From: Psychromonas sp. Urea-02u-13
GTDB lineage: Bacteria; Pseudomonadota; Gammaproteobacteria; Enterobacterales; Psychromonadaceae
Assembly: GCF_002835995.1 (NCBI RefSeq)
Contig: NZ_PJBZ01000065.1
Location: 1-43,328 of the forward strand
Length of the DNA stretch: 43,328 bases
Direction of reading: 5' to 3'
Of the stretch, positions 19,080 through 27,744 are shown one piece after another (position 1 is the first letter of the stretch; every line of letters starts with the position of its first letter). Under the pieces are notes generated by a model, which saw only the letters and a program-made list of their open reading frames with translations, ran no database searches and had not been told where the DNA came from. The position numbers were made by a program, and so were the translations under genes.

Positions 19080-19682
19080 TTAGCCTAACTGGGCTTGTAA
19101 CTGTTCAACTAATAACGCCAGTGCTTTACCGCGATGACTTAACTCACCTTTACGTTGTTTACTCAGTTGTGCCGATGAACAGTTTTCTGAAGCAACCCAA
19201 AAAACAGGGTCGTAACCAAAACCATTTTCACCATTTTGTTGCTGCGTAATCATACCTTCCCACGTGCCTTGGCAAATGATCGGTGTCGGGTCTAATTCGT
19301 GGCGCATATAAATCAATACACATTGGAAACGTGCGCTACGCTGTGCCTCACCAACACCTTCTAACTTGCTTAGTAGCAGGTCAATGTTATCTTGATCGCT
19401 GGCATTTTCACCTGCAAAACGTGCTGAGTAAATACCAGGTTGGCCACTGATAAAATCAACTTCTAAGCCAGAGTCATCTGCAATAGCAGGTAAACCGGTT
19501 ACTTTTGCAGCGTGGCGCGCTTTGATAATCGCATTTTCGACAAAGGTAGTGCCTGTTTCTGGCACTTCACTGACATCAAAGTGGCTTTGTGGCAACACTT
19601 CGATTGAGAAGCTATTAAGTAGCTCACTCATCTCTTTCACTTTGCCTTTGTTACCTGTTGCTAATACCCATTGCTTGTTCAT
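19080..19682 (-). CDS. rdgB: RdgB/HAM1 XTP/dITP pyrophosphatase
   Basis: 200 aa, cytoplasmic. Hydrolyses non-canonical purine triphosphates (dITP, XTP, dHAPTP) to the monophosphate, keeping them out of DNA. Family marks: N-terminal LATGNKGKVKEM, the ADDSGLEVD block (catalytic Asp region, about 67-75), GIYSARFAG, and C-terminal GFGYDPVF and SHRGKAL. Full length (197 in E. coli). Start ATG follows AGGAGT. Same strand and order as the neighbouring yggS cluster. Confidence 0.96.
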   Translation of the reverse strand: MNKQWVLATGNKGKVKEMSELLNSFSIEVLPQSHFDVSEVPETGTTFVENAIIKARHAAKVTGLPAIADDSGLEVDFISGQPGIYSARFAGENASDQDNIDLLLSKLEGVGEAQRSARFQCVLIYMRHELDPTPIICQGTWEGMITQQQNGENGFGYDPVFWVASENCSSAQLSKQRKGELSHRGKALALLVEQLQAQLG

Positions 19683-19722
19683 TTATAACTCCTAGAAAAT
19701 ACCCGCTGTTAGCTTGTTTTGT

Positions 19723-20145
19723 TTATTCTACGTAAAATTTGTGTTGAAATTTCAAGCGATGTGTTTTGTTTTGTGCTTTTATTTGCACATCAAACTTTAC
19801 TATCTCTTCATTAGTAAACGGGTAAGTTGCGATGTAATAAATCGATTTACCCTCTTTAATCTTTTTGAATTTAAGCTGTTCAATTTGCCCGATTAGATTG
19901 CGTCCACTACCAATAAGGTTGGCTTCAATGGGCATGGATTGCTGATTTTTATCTAATACTGAAATATTCACCAAACCAGTATATTTACTGCGTTTTAAGC
20001 CGTACTGAGTGGCGATATAAGGTTCTATAAAGGTGGAAGGCAGGGCGATGTAATGCACTTCTAGATTGGAGAAGTCTTGCTTTTGCTCGGCAGTTGCAGG
20101 AAGGGCAAGAGTGGAAAAAAATATGGCAAGGATAATTTTAAACAT
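19723..20145 (-). CDS. DUF4426 family periplasmic protein
   Basis: 140 aa. Signal peptide of about 19 residues (ALPATA cut site) followed by a small beta-rich domain. Sequence and position between yggU and rdgB match the DUF4426 family found at this site in vibrios. Function unknown. It is 9 bp downstream of yggU, so likely in the same operon. Start ATG has AAGGAGC just upstream. Confidence 0.85.
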   Translation of the reverse strand: MFKIILAIFFSTLALPATAEQKQDFSNLEVHYIALPSTFIEPYIATQYGLKRSKYTGLVNISVLDKNQQSMPIEANLIGSGRNLIGQIEQLKFKKIKEGKSIYYIATYPFTNEEIVKFDVQIKAQNKTHRLKFQHKFYVE

Positions 20146-20154
20146 ATCAGCTCC

Positions 20155-20460
20155 TTAAATAGCGTCTGGTATTTGTTTAGGATTTTTTATACGTACCAAT
20201 TTATGGCGATTGAGTTGGCCCTTTTCAACAATAATAGACCCCTTGGGGACTTTAAATTGTTTACTTAAGAACTTGATAAGGTGTTTATTTGCCTGTCCAT
20301 CAACGGGTGGTGCGGTAATTGCGACTTTTAACTCATCACCGAGCAACCCAACAAAGGCATCACGGCTGGATTTAGGTTGTAAAACAAGACGCAGTAATAA
20401 ATCATCTGCGTCTTGTTTTAGGTAAGGTTTGTTTTCAGGCAAAGAATCCATCGATAACAA
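20155..20460 (-). CDS. yggU: YggU family protein (DUF167)
   Basis: 101 aa. Small alpha/beta protein of the UPF0235/DUF167 family, function unknown. Recognised by [14 protein letters not shown] and the highly conserved [20 protein letters not shown]. It starts 5 bp after yggT, in the usual yggT-yggU pair. ATG 20460 was taken; an in-frame ATG three codons in is possible. Confidence 0.92.
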   Translation of the reverse strand: MLSMDSLPENKPYLKQDADDLLLRLVLQPKSSRDAFVGLLGDELKVAITAPPVDGQANKHLIKFLSKQFKVPKGSIIVEKGQLNRHKLVRIKNPKQIPDAI

Positions 20461-20465
20461 GCGGC

Positions 20466-21008
20466 TTAAAAGAGCTTGCTTAACAGGTCATTGACTAACA
20501 ATTCAACAAATTGTAAACCTAATAAAACTACGATCATCGACAGATCTAATCCACCAATCGCAGGAATAACACGGCGTACGGGTGCCAATAAAGGTTCGCT
20601 TAACTGAATCATCACAGCTTCAATTGGATTATTACCTTGGCTTACCCAGCTTAAAATAGCGCGTAATACCAATACCCAGAAAATCAGTTTAAAGACTGCA
20701 GTTAATAAAATAACGAGACCTGATATTGCAATCACCATTGGGTTAAGTGCGCTATTCATCATCAAACTAAGAGTGATGATTTTTGCACAAGCAATAACAA
20801 AACCAAATAAAATGGTCGCGCTATCCCAGCCGCCTAAACTAGGGATAACTCGGCGTAATGGCCCAACAATAGGTTGTGTGGCTTTTACAACAAATTGGCT
20901 AAATGGGTTATAAAAGTCCGCACGTGCAACTTGTAACCAAACGCGTAATAAAATGACCATGATGTATAGGTCAAATAAGGTATTCACTAAAAAATTAACT
21001 GAGCTCAT
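20466..21008 (-). CDS. yggT: YggT family integral membrane protein
   Basis: 180 aa from ATG 21008, which is preceded by AGGA and matches the E. coli start; an upstream in-frame extension to 21086 overlaps proC and is rejected. Two YGGT repeats, each with two to three hydrophobic segments and a PxxxPxRRxIP motif ([15 protein letters not shown] and [15 protein letters not shown]). Family implicated in osmotic and K+ stress and in membrane protein placement; exact role unclear. 19 bp after proC. Confidence 0.92.
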   Translation of the reverse strand: MSSVNFLVNTLFDLYIMVILLRVWLQVARADFYNPFSQFVVKATQPIVGPLRRVIPSLGGWDSATILFGFVIACAKIITLSLMMNSALNPMVIAISGLVILLTAVFKLIFWVLVLRAILSWVSQGNNPIEAVMIQLSEPLLAPVRRVIPAIGGLDLSMIVVLLGLQFVELLVNDLLSKLF

Positions 21009-21027
21009 AGTTCTGTTTATCCTGTTT

Positions 21028-21852
21028 TTAAAAAAGTTTTTCCATCTCTGCACCACGATCAGCGGCTGCTTGCATCGATTTTGCAACGATTTCTGTTAAG
21101 CCTAACTCATTAAAAGAGTTTAGCGCAGCGGCTGTTGTGCCACCTTTTGATGTTACATTTTCACGCAGTGTGCCAATGCTAATATCGGGATTATGTTTTA
21201 CCATTTCAGCGCTACCTAATGCGGTTTGTAAAACAAGCTGTCTTGCTTGTTCCTCACTAAAGCCCATTTGTTGTGCTTTTGCCTGCATCGCTTCCATAAA
21301 TAAGAAAAAGTAAGCGGGTGCAGATCCTGATGTTGCCGTTACAGCATCGATCATTGATTCTTCTTCAACCCAAAGCATTTCACCAACGGCTTGCATTAAT
21401 TGCCCTGCAAAGTCTTTATTTTCGGCGTTAACTTGTGGTGATGCAAATAACCCTGTCATGCCTTTTTGTAATAATGCAGGCGTGTTTGGCATAGTGCGGA
21501 TGACGGGGGTATTTTCACCTAATAATGATTGTAAGCGTCTCACTGAAACGCCAGCTGCAATCGAAAGTACTAATTTATTACTAAAATCCACACCGCTATC
21601 AACAAGCGCTTGGCACACAATCGCCATGATTTGTGGCTTAACTGACAATACAATCACGTCAGCCCACTGAGCAGAAGCTGTATTATCTTGGCTGCCTTTA
21701 ACTGCAAACTGTGTTACCAATTTATCGGTCGCTTGTGCATTAGGCTCACTTGCACAAATAGCATCAGCTGGATAACCGTCTTTAACTAAACCGCTGATAA
21801 TGCTTGATGCCATGTTGCCTGCACCGATAAAGGTAATCTTTTTATGTAACAT
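21028..21852 (-). CDS. proC: Pyrroline-5-carboxylate reductase
   Basis: 274 aa. NAD(P)H-dependent last step of proline synthesis. Rossmann motif ITFIGAGNMASSI at residues 5-17, conserved RTMPNTPALL (about 117-126), and the C-terminal VTSKGGTTAAAL active-site block. ATG 21852 is chosen: AGGGAAAT precedes it and the product then aligns with known ProC. An extension to 21885 would begin inside the terminal repeat of the inserted element just upstream. The normal yggS-proC operon is broken here by about 430 bp containing that element, so proC probably needs its own promoter. Confidence 0.96.
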   Translation of the reverse strand: MLHKKITFIGAGNMASSIISGLVKDGYPADAICASEPNAQATDKLVTQFAVKGSQDNTASAQWADVIVLSVKPQIMAIVCQALVDSGVDFSNKLVLSIAAGVSVRRLQSLLGENTPVIRTMPNTPALLQKGMTGLFASPQVNAENKDFAGQLMQAVGEMLWVEEESMIDAVTATSGSAPAYFFLFMEAMQAKAQQMGFSEEQARQLVLQTALGSAEMVKHNPDISIGTLRENVTSKGGTTAAALNSFNELGLTEIVAKSMQAAADRGAEMEKLF

Positions 21853-21875
21853 GAATATTTCCCTATTTATTATAT

Positions 21876-22215
21876 ATATGCCCATGTGACTTCAATATGC
21901 AAAGTCAGCAAGGAAAATTGTGCCTAGATACCAGGCATAAAATTGAAGCCTAGTCATTCTAAGTCGATATTTTATAACGACGTAGATGGGTGCAAGTTAC
22001 CTTGCCCTACGGGGCGCAAGCTCGCTTCTTGTTCAACCATGGCAGCCCCGCGTTACAACAATTGAAAAGTGATAACAATAAAGGGTTAAGTCCTTTATTT
22101 AACCCTACCGACAGAAGATTAACGTAGTTAAACTTCGATAGGTTACCTCATGTTGTGCCTTGCTCTGGTTATCGAGCTTGTACCTGACAAAGCATCTTGA
22201 GGTGACATGGGTATA
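21876..22215. mobile_element. MITE-like element, copy 1 (between yggS and proC)
   Basis: About 340 bp with imperfect terminal inverted repeats: CCCATGTGACTTCAATATGC at the left (21881-21900), and the right end reads as TACCCATGTCACCTCAAGAT on the other strand. Most of the interior is shared with copy 2 at 36253-36510, including a GCCTAG...CATAAAATTGAAGCCTAGT block and a TGCCCTAYGGGGCGYAAGCTCG block. Copy 1 carries about 60 bp not in copy 2, with an AGGGTTAA/TTAACCCT hairpin. No transposase coding is present. Edges are approximate. Confidence 0.8.
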
Positions 22216-22281
22216 AAGCAGGTCGGTTGTCATTGATGCCATCATTATATTACTTGCGTAAATAAAGACGGAAAAACGCTT

Positions 22282-22980
22282 TTAGTTTCTTGCGCCAAAA
22301 ATGTCGGTGCCAATACGCACCATTGTGCTCCCGCATTTTATCGCACTGTGCAGGTCACCACTCATGCCCATCGACAGTGTATCAACTTCTGGATATAAGG
22401 TTTGTAATTTCTTGAAAATGAAATGGAGTTCATTAAGTTGTTTTTCAAGGTGTGCCACATCGTCTGTTTTTTCTGGAATGGCCATTATGCCACGTAGTTT
22501 TAAGCGAGGTAGATCACTAACTTGAGATGCGAGTTCAATAACTTGCGATAAAGTAGTACCTGATTTGCTCGCTTCTCCGCTAATATTAACCTGCAAACAA
22601 ATATTAAGCTCAGGTAAGTCATTTGGACGCTGATCATTAAGGCGTTGTGCTATTTTTAAACGCTCAACACTTTGTACCCAATCAAAATTTTCTGCCACTG
22701 GGCGTGTTTTATTCGATTGCAGTGGACCAATAAAGTACCAAATAATTGGCTCTTTAAAATCACCATCAAGTTTGATTTGTTGAATCTTTTCAACGCTCTC
22801 TTGTACATAGTTTTCACCAAAATGGCGAAGCCCAGCAAGGTATGCTTGTTTAATCAAACTGACAGGTTTGGTTTTACTGACTGCTAATAGCTGAATTTGA
22901 TGCGCATTACGTTGTACTTGCGCTGCCGCATGAGCTATTTTTTGAGTAACGTTATTTATTTGTTTTTGTATATTAGTCAT
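22282..22980 (-). CDS. yggS: YggS, PLP homeostasis protein
   Basis: 232 aa. Member of the PLPBP (PROSC) family: a single TIM-barrel that binds pyridoxal phosphate without known catalysis and balances vitamin B6 pools. PLP Lys36 lies in LLAVSKTKP; HFGENYVQE, MGMSGD and the C-terminal VRIGTDIFG are also present. The start is only 19 bp from the divergent pilT start, so its promoter must lie in or against pilT coding sequence. The usual downstream partner proC follows after an inserted element. Confidence 0.95.
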   Translation of the reverse strand: MTNIQKQINNVTQKIAHAAAQVQRNAHQIQLLAVSKTKPVSLIKQAYLAGLRHFGENYVQESVEKIQQIKLDGDFKEPIIWYFIGPLQSNKTRPVAENFDWVQSVERLKIAQRLNDQRPNDLPELNICLQVNISGEASKSGTTLSQVIELASQVSDLPRLKLRGIMAIPEKTDDVAHLEKQLNELHFIFKKLQTLYPEVDTLSMGMSGDLHSAIKCGSTMVRIGTDIFGARN

Positions 22981-22999
22981 TTCAATAGGATTTTAAGTT

Positions 23000-24034
23000 A
23001 TGGATATCACGGAATTATTAGCTTTTAGTGTAAAGCATAATGCATCAGATCTACACCTTTCTGCAGGTGTTCCCCCAATGATTCGAGTAGATGGTGAAGT
23101 GCGTAAGGTAAATGTACCTGCATTAGAGCATAAAGAGGTGCATAGCCTAATTTATGACATCATGAATGATAAGCAGCGTAAAGATTTCGAAGAAAAATTA
23201 GAAACGGATTTCTCATTTGAGATTCCTGAATTAGCACGTTTTCGTGTTAATGCTTTTAATCAAAATCGTGGTGCAGGTGCAGTATTTCGTACCATCCCAA
23301 GTAAAGTTTTAACCCTAGACGATTTAAACGCGCCTGATATTTTCAAAAAAATATCGGAATACCCGCGTGGTTTGGTATTGGTAACTGGGCCAACGGGTTC
23401 TGGTAAATCAACAACCTTGGCCGCTATGATCGATTATATCAATGACAGTCGTCATGAACATATTTTGACCATTGAAGATCCTATCGAGTTTGTACATGAA
23501 ACTAAAAAGTCGCTCATTAATCAGCGTGAAGTTTTTAAAGATACCTTGAGCTTCGATGCTGCCTTGCGTAGTGCATTGCGTGAAGATCCCGATGTTATTC
23601 TGGTGGGTGAGTTACGTGATTTGGAAACGATTCGTTTAGCATTAACCGCGGCAGAAACAGGGCATTTGGTTTTTGGTACGTTACATACAACCTCAGCGGC
23701 TAAAACCATTGACCGTGTTATTGATGTATTCCCCGCTGAAGAAAAAAGTATGGTGCGTTCAATGTTATCGGAATCACTACGTGCTGTTATTTCGCAAACG
23801 TTACTGAAAAAGAACGGTGGTGGACGAATCGCAGCCCATGAAATTATGATCGGTATTCCGGCTATTCGTAACTTAGTACGTGAAGACAAAGTGGCGCAGA
23901 TGTATTCTGTTATCCAAACTGGGATGGTGCATGGTATGCAAACACTCGATCAATGTTTACGTAATATGGTTAGCAGAGGTGAAGTATCACATGCCGATGC
24001 TGCCAAAAAAGCCGCTGACCCTAAAACATTTTAA
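23000..24034 (+). CDS. pilT: Type IV pilus retraction ATPase PilT
   Basis: 344 aa cytoplasmic hexameric ATPase that powers pilus retraction. N-terminal PAS-like domain (about 1-100) with ASDLHLSAG; Walker A GPTGSGKST at 130-138; Asp box (LTIEDPIEF), Walker B (DPDVILVGELRD) and His box (GHLVFGTLHT) follow. C-terminal AIRNL motif, needed for retraction in PilT, is present (PAIRNLVRE). AGGA precedes the ATG. Followed by pilU after 39 bp. Confidence 0.97.
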   Translation: MDITELLAFSVKHNASDLHLSAGVPPMIRVDGEVRKVNVPALEHKEVHSLIYDIMNDKQRKDFEEKLETDFSFEIPELARFRVNAFNQNRGAGAVFRTIPSKVLTLDDLNAPDIFKKISEYPRGLVLVTGPTGSGKSTTLAAMIDYINDSRHEHILTIEDPIEFVHETKKSLINQREVFKDTLSFDAALRSALREDPDVILVGELRDLETIRLALTAAETGHLVFGTLHTTSAAKTIDRVIDVFPAEEKSMVRSMLSESLRAVISQTLLKKNGGGRIAAHEIMIGIPAIRNLVREDKVAQMYSVIQTGMVHGMQTLDQCLRNMVSRGEVSHADAAKKAADPKTF

Positions 24035-24073
24035 TGTTTGATATTCGAACTTAAGGGAATAAGGAGAATCATT

Positions 24074-25189
24074 GTGTTACAGAAGTTATTAGTAAAAGTT
24101 GATGAGTTAAAAGCGTCGGATCTTTATGTATCTGTTGGTTTACCAGCGACCATTAAATTAAATGGTCGCTTAGAGTCTTTAACTAAAAAGAGTCTAAATA
24201 GAGATGAAGTGAGTGCCTTGCTAAAAGAGGCCATGGGAGAACAGCGCTTTGCTGAGTTCCTACAAACTAAAGAAGCAAACTATGCGGTAAATAGTGATAG
24301 TGCTGGGCGTTTCCGTGTCAGTGCTTTTATGCAAAAAGAAGAGCCAGGTATGGTGATTCGTCGTATTGAAGGTAAAATTCCAAGTTTCGAGGAGTTGCGT
24401 TTACCCATGCAACTTAAAGAAACTTGCATGGCAAATCGTGGTTTAATTCTGTTTGTAGGAGCAACGGGGTCGGGTAAATCAACGACCCAAGCTGCTATGA
24501 TTGGATACCGTAATCAAAACTCATCGGGACATATTTTAACCATTGAAGATCCGATTGAATTTGTACATGAACATGGCGCTTCGGTTATTACCCAACGTGA
24601 AGTGGGGATTGATACAGATTCTTTTGAAGAAGCATTAAGAAACTCGTTACGCCAAGCACCAGATGTTATTCTGATTGGTGAGATTCGTACCCGTGAAACA
24701 ATGGAATTTGCTATCATTTTTGCTGAAACAGGGCATCTTTGTATGGCGACATTACATTCAAATAATGCCAATCAAGCGTTAGAGCGTATTTTGCATCTTG
24801 TACCCAAAGACAGGCATCGTCAGTTCCTCTTTGATTTATCCGTCAATTTAAGGGCCATTGTTGCACAGCAATTAATTCCAACTGTGGATGGCAAAGCGAG
24901 GCGTGCGGCGTTTGAAATTTTATACAATACACCCACAATGGCAGAAGCTATCCGTAAAGGTGAATTGCATACATTAAAAGATATAATGAAAAATTCATCT
25001 GAACACGGCATGCAGACGTTTGATAAAGCCTTGTTTAATCTTTATGAGCAGGGCGTTATCGGTTATACCGAAGCACTCGCGCATGCCGATTCTGCGAATG
25101 ATGTGCGCCTTATGATTAAACTCGATTCGACAGAAGGACGTAAATCGCTCGGCGGTCATATGCTGGATGATATAACACTTGATTATTGA
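24074..25189 (+). CDS. pilU: PilT-dependent retraction ATPase PilU
   Basis: 371 aa from GTG 24074, chosen because AAGGAG (24061-24066) is 7 bp upstream; the in-frame ATG 24038 has no ribosome site. PilU assists PilT in retraction under load. ASDLYVSVG near the N-terminus, Walker A GATGSGKST (129-137), LTIEDPIEF, DVILIGEIR and GHLCMATLHSNNANQAL. The longer C-terminal tail ending after EGRKSLGG is typical of PilU. Forms an operon with pilT, ending at the terminator below. Confidence 0.95.
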   Translation: MLQKLLVKVDELKASDLYVSVGLPATIKLNGRLESLTKKSLNRDEVSALLKEAMGEQRFAEFLQTKEANYAVNSDSAGRFRVSAFMQKEEPGMVIRRIEGKIPSFEELRLPMQLKETCMANRGLILFVGATGSGKSTTQAAMIGYRNQNSSGHILTIEDPIEFVHEHGASVITQREVGIDTDSFEEALRNSLRQAPDVILIGEIRTRETMEFAIIFAETGHLCMATLHSNNANQALERILHLVPKDRHRQFLFDLSVNLRAIVAQQLIPTVDGKARRAAFEILYNTPTMAEAIRKGELHTLKDIMKNSSEHGMQTFDKALFNLYEQGVIGYTEALAHADSANDVRLMIKLDSTEGRKSLGGHMLDDITLDY

Positions 25190-25234
25190 AGCGAGATAAT
25201 GATTAATAAGGGCTAACAATTCTCTGTTATAAAT

Positions 25235-25257
25235 AAACGCCTTAAGAAGGCGTTTTT
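25235..25257 (+). terminator. pilTU intrinsic terminator
   Basis: AAACGCCTT, loop AAG, AAGGCGTTT, then TT. It ends 15 bp before the yaaA start, so yaaA has little room for a promoter and may use readthrough. Confidence 0.85.
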
Positions 25258-25272
25258 GCTTTAGGAATAAAA

Positions 25273-26046
25273 ATGCTTATTGTACTTTCCCCTGCTAAAA
25301 CCCTCGATTTTGAAACTATCGCGCCGACACCTGAGTATTCACAGGCATCATTATTATCACAAAGTGAATTGTTGATTGATCGTTGCCAAAAGTTATCGAT
25401 GCAAGATATTGCGTCACTAATGAAAGTCAGTGATAAAATTGCAGGTTTGAACGTGGCTCGCTTCGCTGACTGGCAACAGCCGTTAACGCTTGATAACGCT
25501 AAACAAGCGCTGTTTGCGTTTAAAGGCGATGTTTATACTGGGTTACAGGCAGAAACGCTTGCACCCTCTGTATTAACTTATGCACAACAGCATTTACGTA
25601 TTCTCTCTGGTTTATATGGCTTATTAAAACCATTAGATTTAATGCTCGCATATCGTTTAGAGATGGGCACGAAACTAGATAACTTCCGTGGTGCTAATCT
25701 TTATCAATTCTGGGGCTCTATGGTGACCTCTGAAGTCAATAAAGCACTGCAAGAACAGGGTGACTCAATATTGGTTAATCTTGCTTCTAATGAATACTTT
25801 AAAGCAGTGAAGAAAAAAGAACTTCTAGGTCAGATCATTACACCGATTTTTAAAGATCAAAAAAATGGCCAATATAAAGTCATTAGTTTTTATGCAAAAA
25901 AAGCACGTGGTTTGATGGCGCGTTATATTTTAGAAAATGAAATTACAGAGGTTGAACAGCTAAAAGAGTTTGATGTGGATGGTTATTATTTTTTACCCGC
26001 AGATTCGAGCGTTACAGATTTAGTTTTTTACAGAGATGAAAAGTAA
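25273..26046 (+). CDS. yaaA: YaaA, peroxide stress resistance protein (DUF328)
   Basis: 257 aa, full length for the family. In E. coli YaaA lowers intracellular iron under H2O2 stress and binds DNA. Conserved opening [13 protein letters not shown], then [43 protein letters not shown] and GLMARYI. ATG preceded by TTAGGAATA. Convergent with srmB; the gap holds a heptad-repeat hairpin. Confidence 0.95.
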   Translation: MLIVLSPAKTLDFETIAPTPEYSQASLLSQSELLIDRCQKLSMQDIASLMKVSDKIAGLNVARFADWQQPLTLDNAKQALFAFKGDVYTGLQAETLAPSVLTYAQQHLRILSGLYGLLKPLDLMLAYRLEMGTKLDNFRGANLYQFWGSMVTSEVNKALQEQGDSILVNLASNEYFKAVKKKELLGQIITPIFKDQKNGQYKVISFYAKKARGLMARYILENEITEVEQLKEFDVDGYYFLPADSSVTDLVFYRDEK

Positions 26047-26049
26047 TTA

Positions 26050-26118
26050 AGCTGTAAGCTTTCGGCTATCAGCCGTCAGTTTTTACTGACAGCTGATAGC
26101 TAATGGCTGATAGCTGTT
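26050..26118. terminator. Bidirectional terminator built from AGCTNNN heptads
   Basis: Five heptads in register (26050-26084: AGCTGTA, AGCTTTC, GGCTATC, AGCCGTC, AGTTTTT), a 6-bp ACTGAC, then four more (26091-26118: AGCTGAT, AGCTAAT, GGCTGAT, AGCTGTT). The two halves are complementary: CTATCAGCCGTCAGT pairs with ACTGACAGCTGATAG (one mismatch) around a TTTT loop. T-rich sequence follows on the plus strand. It lies between convergent yaaA and srmB. Confidence 0.75.
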
Positions 26119-26121
26119 TTT

Positions 26122-27486
26122 TTATTCGCTTTCAGGTTCTACTTTAGGTCCGTTACCAGCCCAGCTTGGTTTGCCTTTGGCTTTCTTAGTACGGTGACGT
26201 TGCTTACCCATATCTTCTTTTTTCTTCTGACGCTTCGCTTTCTGCTGTTCTTTTAGCTCTTGCTCGCGTGCTCTGCCTTTTTTAGTAACCGGTTTTTTAG
26301 ACTTACGCTGACTAACTTTTGCTTCTTTATTTTCAGGGCGTAAAGACTTGATAACACGACGTTTTAATACTTGGTCAGTATAACGCTCAATCTTACTTAA
26401 CATATCAGCGTCATGCGCTTCAATTAGCGAGATTGCTGTTCCTTTTTTACCGCCACGTGCAGTACGGCCGATACGGTGAACGTAAATGTCTGCGCTACGT
26501 GGAAGGTCGTAGTTAATTACATGAGTAATATCAGGAACATCAATACCACGTGCGGCTACATCAGTGGCGATTAAGATATTAATCGAACCTTCTTTAAACT
26601 GACGTAATGACTCGTTACGTTTTTCTTGATCCATTTCACCACGTAGGTAATTACATGAGATTTTTAGCTCTGCAAGTTGTGCTACAAGTTCAGTTAAACG
26701 ATCACGTGTTTTAACAAACACAATCATCTTCTGCTCTTGTTCACCTTCATGAACAGGTTCTTGTTGTAAAATGAAAGCCAGTAATTTTAATTTGTGCGCA
26801 CCATCATCGGCAAGGTGAGCCCATTGCATTATTTTTCCACTTTCACGGCGTGATACTTCAGCTGTTAGTTGAGCTGGATTGTCTAAAATATCGCGTGAGA
26901 ACTCACGTAAACCCTTACCTTCTAATGTCGCAGAAAATAGAGAGGTATGTTTGCGCCAGCGAGTTTCACCAGCAATTCTGTCCATTGTATCGATAAAGCC
27001 CATATCAAGCATACGATCGGCTTCATCAAGTACTAATGTTTCAACTTCACGACAGTCAAAGGCTTCAGCATCAATGTATTCCATTAAACGACCCGGTGTC
27101 GCGATAACGATATCAACATTAGACATGATGACATCTTCTTGTGCTTCGTAAGAAATACCACCAATGATATTGCCGACAACAAGTTCAGTCCCTTTACATA
27201 GGTTTTGTGCTACTTCGCTTATTTGAACAGCGAGTTCACGTGTTGGTGTTAATACCAAAATACGTGCTGAACCACCTTTACGGCGTGGGAAATCAATTAA
27301 GCGTTGCACGGCAGGTAGTAAAAAAGCCAGTGTTTTACCGGTACCCGTTGGCGCGCTTGCCATAATGTCTTGCTCATCCATTGCAACAGGAATGGCGAGT
27401 GTTTGAATGCTTGTTGGGCGTGTATGTCCCATGTTATCTAGGGCATTTAATAGGTGTTGGTCGAGATCAAGCGATTCAAAAGACAT
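26122..27486 (-). CDS. srmB: DEAD-box RNA helicase SrmB
   Basis: 454 aa. Aids early 50S ribosome assembly. Q motif (PTSIQTLAIP), motif I APTGTGKT (45-52), PTRELA, TPGR, DEAD (154-157), SAT (185-187), then the second RecA domain with ARGIDVP and HRIGRTARG. The C-terminal 75 residues are very basic (runs of Lys/Arg), typical of SrmB. The N-terminal SFESLDLDQHLL opening also fits SrmB better than RhlE, RhlB or DeaD. Confidence 0.93.
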   Translation of the reverse strand: MSFESLDLDQHLLNALDNMGHTRPTSIQTLAIPVAMDEQDIMASAPTGTGKTLAFLLPAVQRLIDFPRRKGGSARILVLTPTRELAVQISEVAQNLCKGTELVVGNIIGGISYEAQEDVIMSNVDIVIATPGRLMEYIDAEAFDCREVETLVLDEADRMLDMGFIDTMDRIAGETRWRKHTSLFSATLEGKGLREFSRDILDNPAQLTAEVSRRESGKIMQWAHLADDGAHKLKLLAFILQQEPVHEGEQEQKMIVFVKTRDRLTELVAQLAELKISCNYLRGEMDQEKRNESLRQFKEGSINILIATDVAARGIDVPDITHVINYDLPRSADIYVHRIGRTARGGKKGTAISLIEAHDADMLSKIERYTDQVLKRRVIKSLRPENKEAKVSQRKSKKPVTKKGRAREQELKEQQKAKRQKKKEDMGKQRHRTKKAKGKPSWAGNGPKVEPESE

Positions 27487-27521
27487 GGGTACTTCCAGTA
27501 ATAAAAGGGGAAAAATAATAT

Positions 27522-27686
27522 TATACCGATTGGAGTAAGTCGGTTATCTAAATTTTACGCAGAGAAAATGGCTTAATTCAAGGCGAAAGTTGACGTAAAT
27601 GGTTGTTCCCTTTACGAAATTTTTAACGAAGAAGTAAGATATTTTAACCAGTAAAATAGATCAACTATTTATTCCGATTGGTATTA
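27522..27686. mobile_element. Second MITE-type element, TATACC ends
   Basis: About 165 bp between srmB and the HD-GYP gene. The left end TATACCGATTGGAGTAAGT (27522-27540) matches the reverse complement of the right end (TAATACCAATCGGAATAAAT, 27667-27686): over ACCRATYGGARTAA the two agree except at transitions. No reading frame of note. Unrelated to the element at 21876 and 36253. Confidence 0.6.
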
Positions 27687-27702
27687 GAGGGTATTATAAA
27701 AC

Positions 27703-27725
27703 AAATCCCGAGAGAATCGGGATTT
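27703..27725 (-). terminator. Terminator of the HD-GYP gene
   Basis: AAATCCCGA, loop GAGAA, TCGGGATTT: perfect 9-bp stem. On the minus strand it is followed by GTTTTATAA, 20 bp after the HD-GYP stop codon. T residues on both sides allow bidirectional action. Confidence 0.8.
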
Positions 27726-27744
27726 TTAATGTGAAAAACGCAGA

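Noticed and set aside
19714..20425. Plus-strand open frames opposite DUF4426 and yggU
   Set aside because: Opposite to genes with clear family matches; no independent coding evidence.
21853..21885. N-terminal extension of ProC
   Set aside because: Starts at the end of the inserted element; ATG 21852 has a ribosome site and fits known ProC.
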